Shown here: piece by piece, positions 12,956-13,002 of the stretch
How the letters are laid out: every line of letters begins with the position of its first letter
Numbering within the stretch: position 1 is the stretch's first letter
The notes under the pieces: model-generated
What the model was told of the DNA's origin: nothing
What the model saw: the letters and a program-made list of their open reading frames with translations, nothing else
Databases searched by the model: none
NCBI GenBank assembly: GCA_900553415.1
Contig: USDH01000029.1
Span: 1 to 13,002, forward strand
Origin: an uncultured Collinsella sp.
GTDB taxonomy: Bacteria; Actinomycetota; Coriobacteriia; Coriobacteriales; Coriobacteriaceae
DNA length: 13,002 nucleotides
Direction of reading: 5' to 3'
Made by a program: the position numbers and the translations under genes

Positions 12956-13002
12956 TGTGGCGCCTTGTCCGCGGCTCCGAAGGAGCAGGACAAGGCGCCA
13001 CA
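12956..13002. terminator. Long hairpin at the window edge, probable terminator
   Basis: TGTGGCGCCTTGTCC (12956-12970) and its exact complement (12988-13002) form a 15-bp stem. Inside the loop GCTCC (12974-12978) and GGAGC (12982-12986) pair around GAA. The window ends at the last base of the stem, so a T-tract on the plus strand cannot be seen. The minus-strand continuation has none. It may terminate a gene lying beyond the window and transcribed leftwards, or serve a plus-strand transcript. Confidence 0.5.

Overview
The window looks like a chromosomal segment of a high-GC gut actinobacterium of the class Coriobacteriia, most likely Collinsella. This is an inference from the roughly 60% GC codon usage, the mix of actinobacterial and clostridial-type protein families, and the abundance of intergenic palindromes. 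No rRNA, tRNA, CRISPR array, phage gene or transposase gene was seen. Ten protein loci account for most of the sequence.

Layout: (1) 1-1563, an M18 aminopeptidase on the minus strand, divergent from the next gene. (2) 1564-3869, a membrane-anchored Ntn-type linear amide hydrolase, then a phosphofructokinase with an unusual active-site combination. (3) 3861-4263, a 185-bp palindrome that includes the pfk stop codon, then a putative operator region. (4) 4264-5184, an XRE-type regulator with short internal repeats and membrane segments. (5) 5185-5628, no gene, but three hairpin elements. (6) 5629-5949, a small uncharacterised conserved protein. (7) 6066-9538, a minus-strand operon of an ABC ATPase and a large MacB/FtsX-type permease. 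A 29-bp sequence lies on both sides of it in inverted orientation; the downstream copy is part of the operon's intrinsic terminator. (8) 9740-10448, a LexA-type SOS box in front of a GyrI-like (COG4832-type) gene. (9) 10619-11868, a CLC-F type fluoride/proton antiporter gene broken by one missing T. (10) 11895-12035, a 62-bp tandem repeat of alternating half-sites. (11) 12075-12653, an O6-alkylguanine DNA alkyltransferase on the minus strand. (12) 12654-13002, no gene, a pair of covarying GC-rich hairpins and a long hairpin at the window edge.

Functionally this is mixed housekeeping and stress-response DNA, not one operon. The strongest biological idea is that the GyrI-like protein is induced by DNA damage. 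Together with the nearby alkyltransferase, this suggests protection against DNA-alkylating small molecules. The two loci are about 1.6 kb apart with the fluoride antiporter between them, so co-regulation is not shown. The other notable point is the density of distinct intergenic palindromes (at least seven kinds), which look like dispersed or locally generated elements and need a genome-wide comparison.
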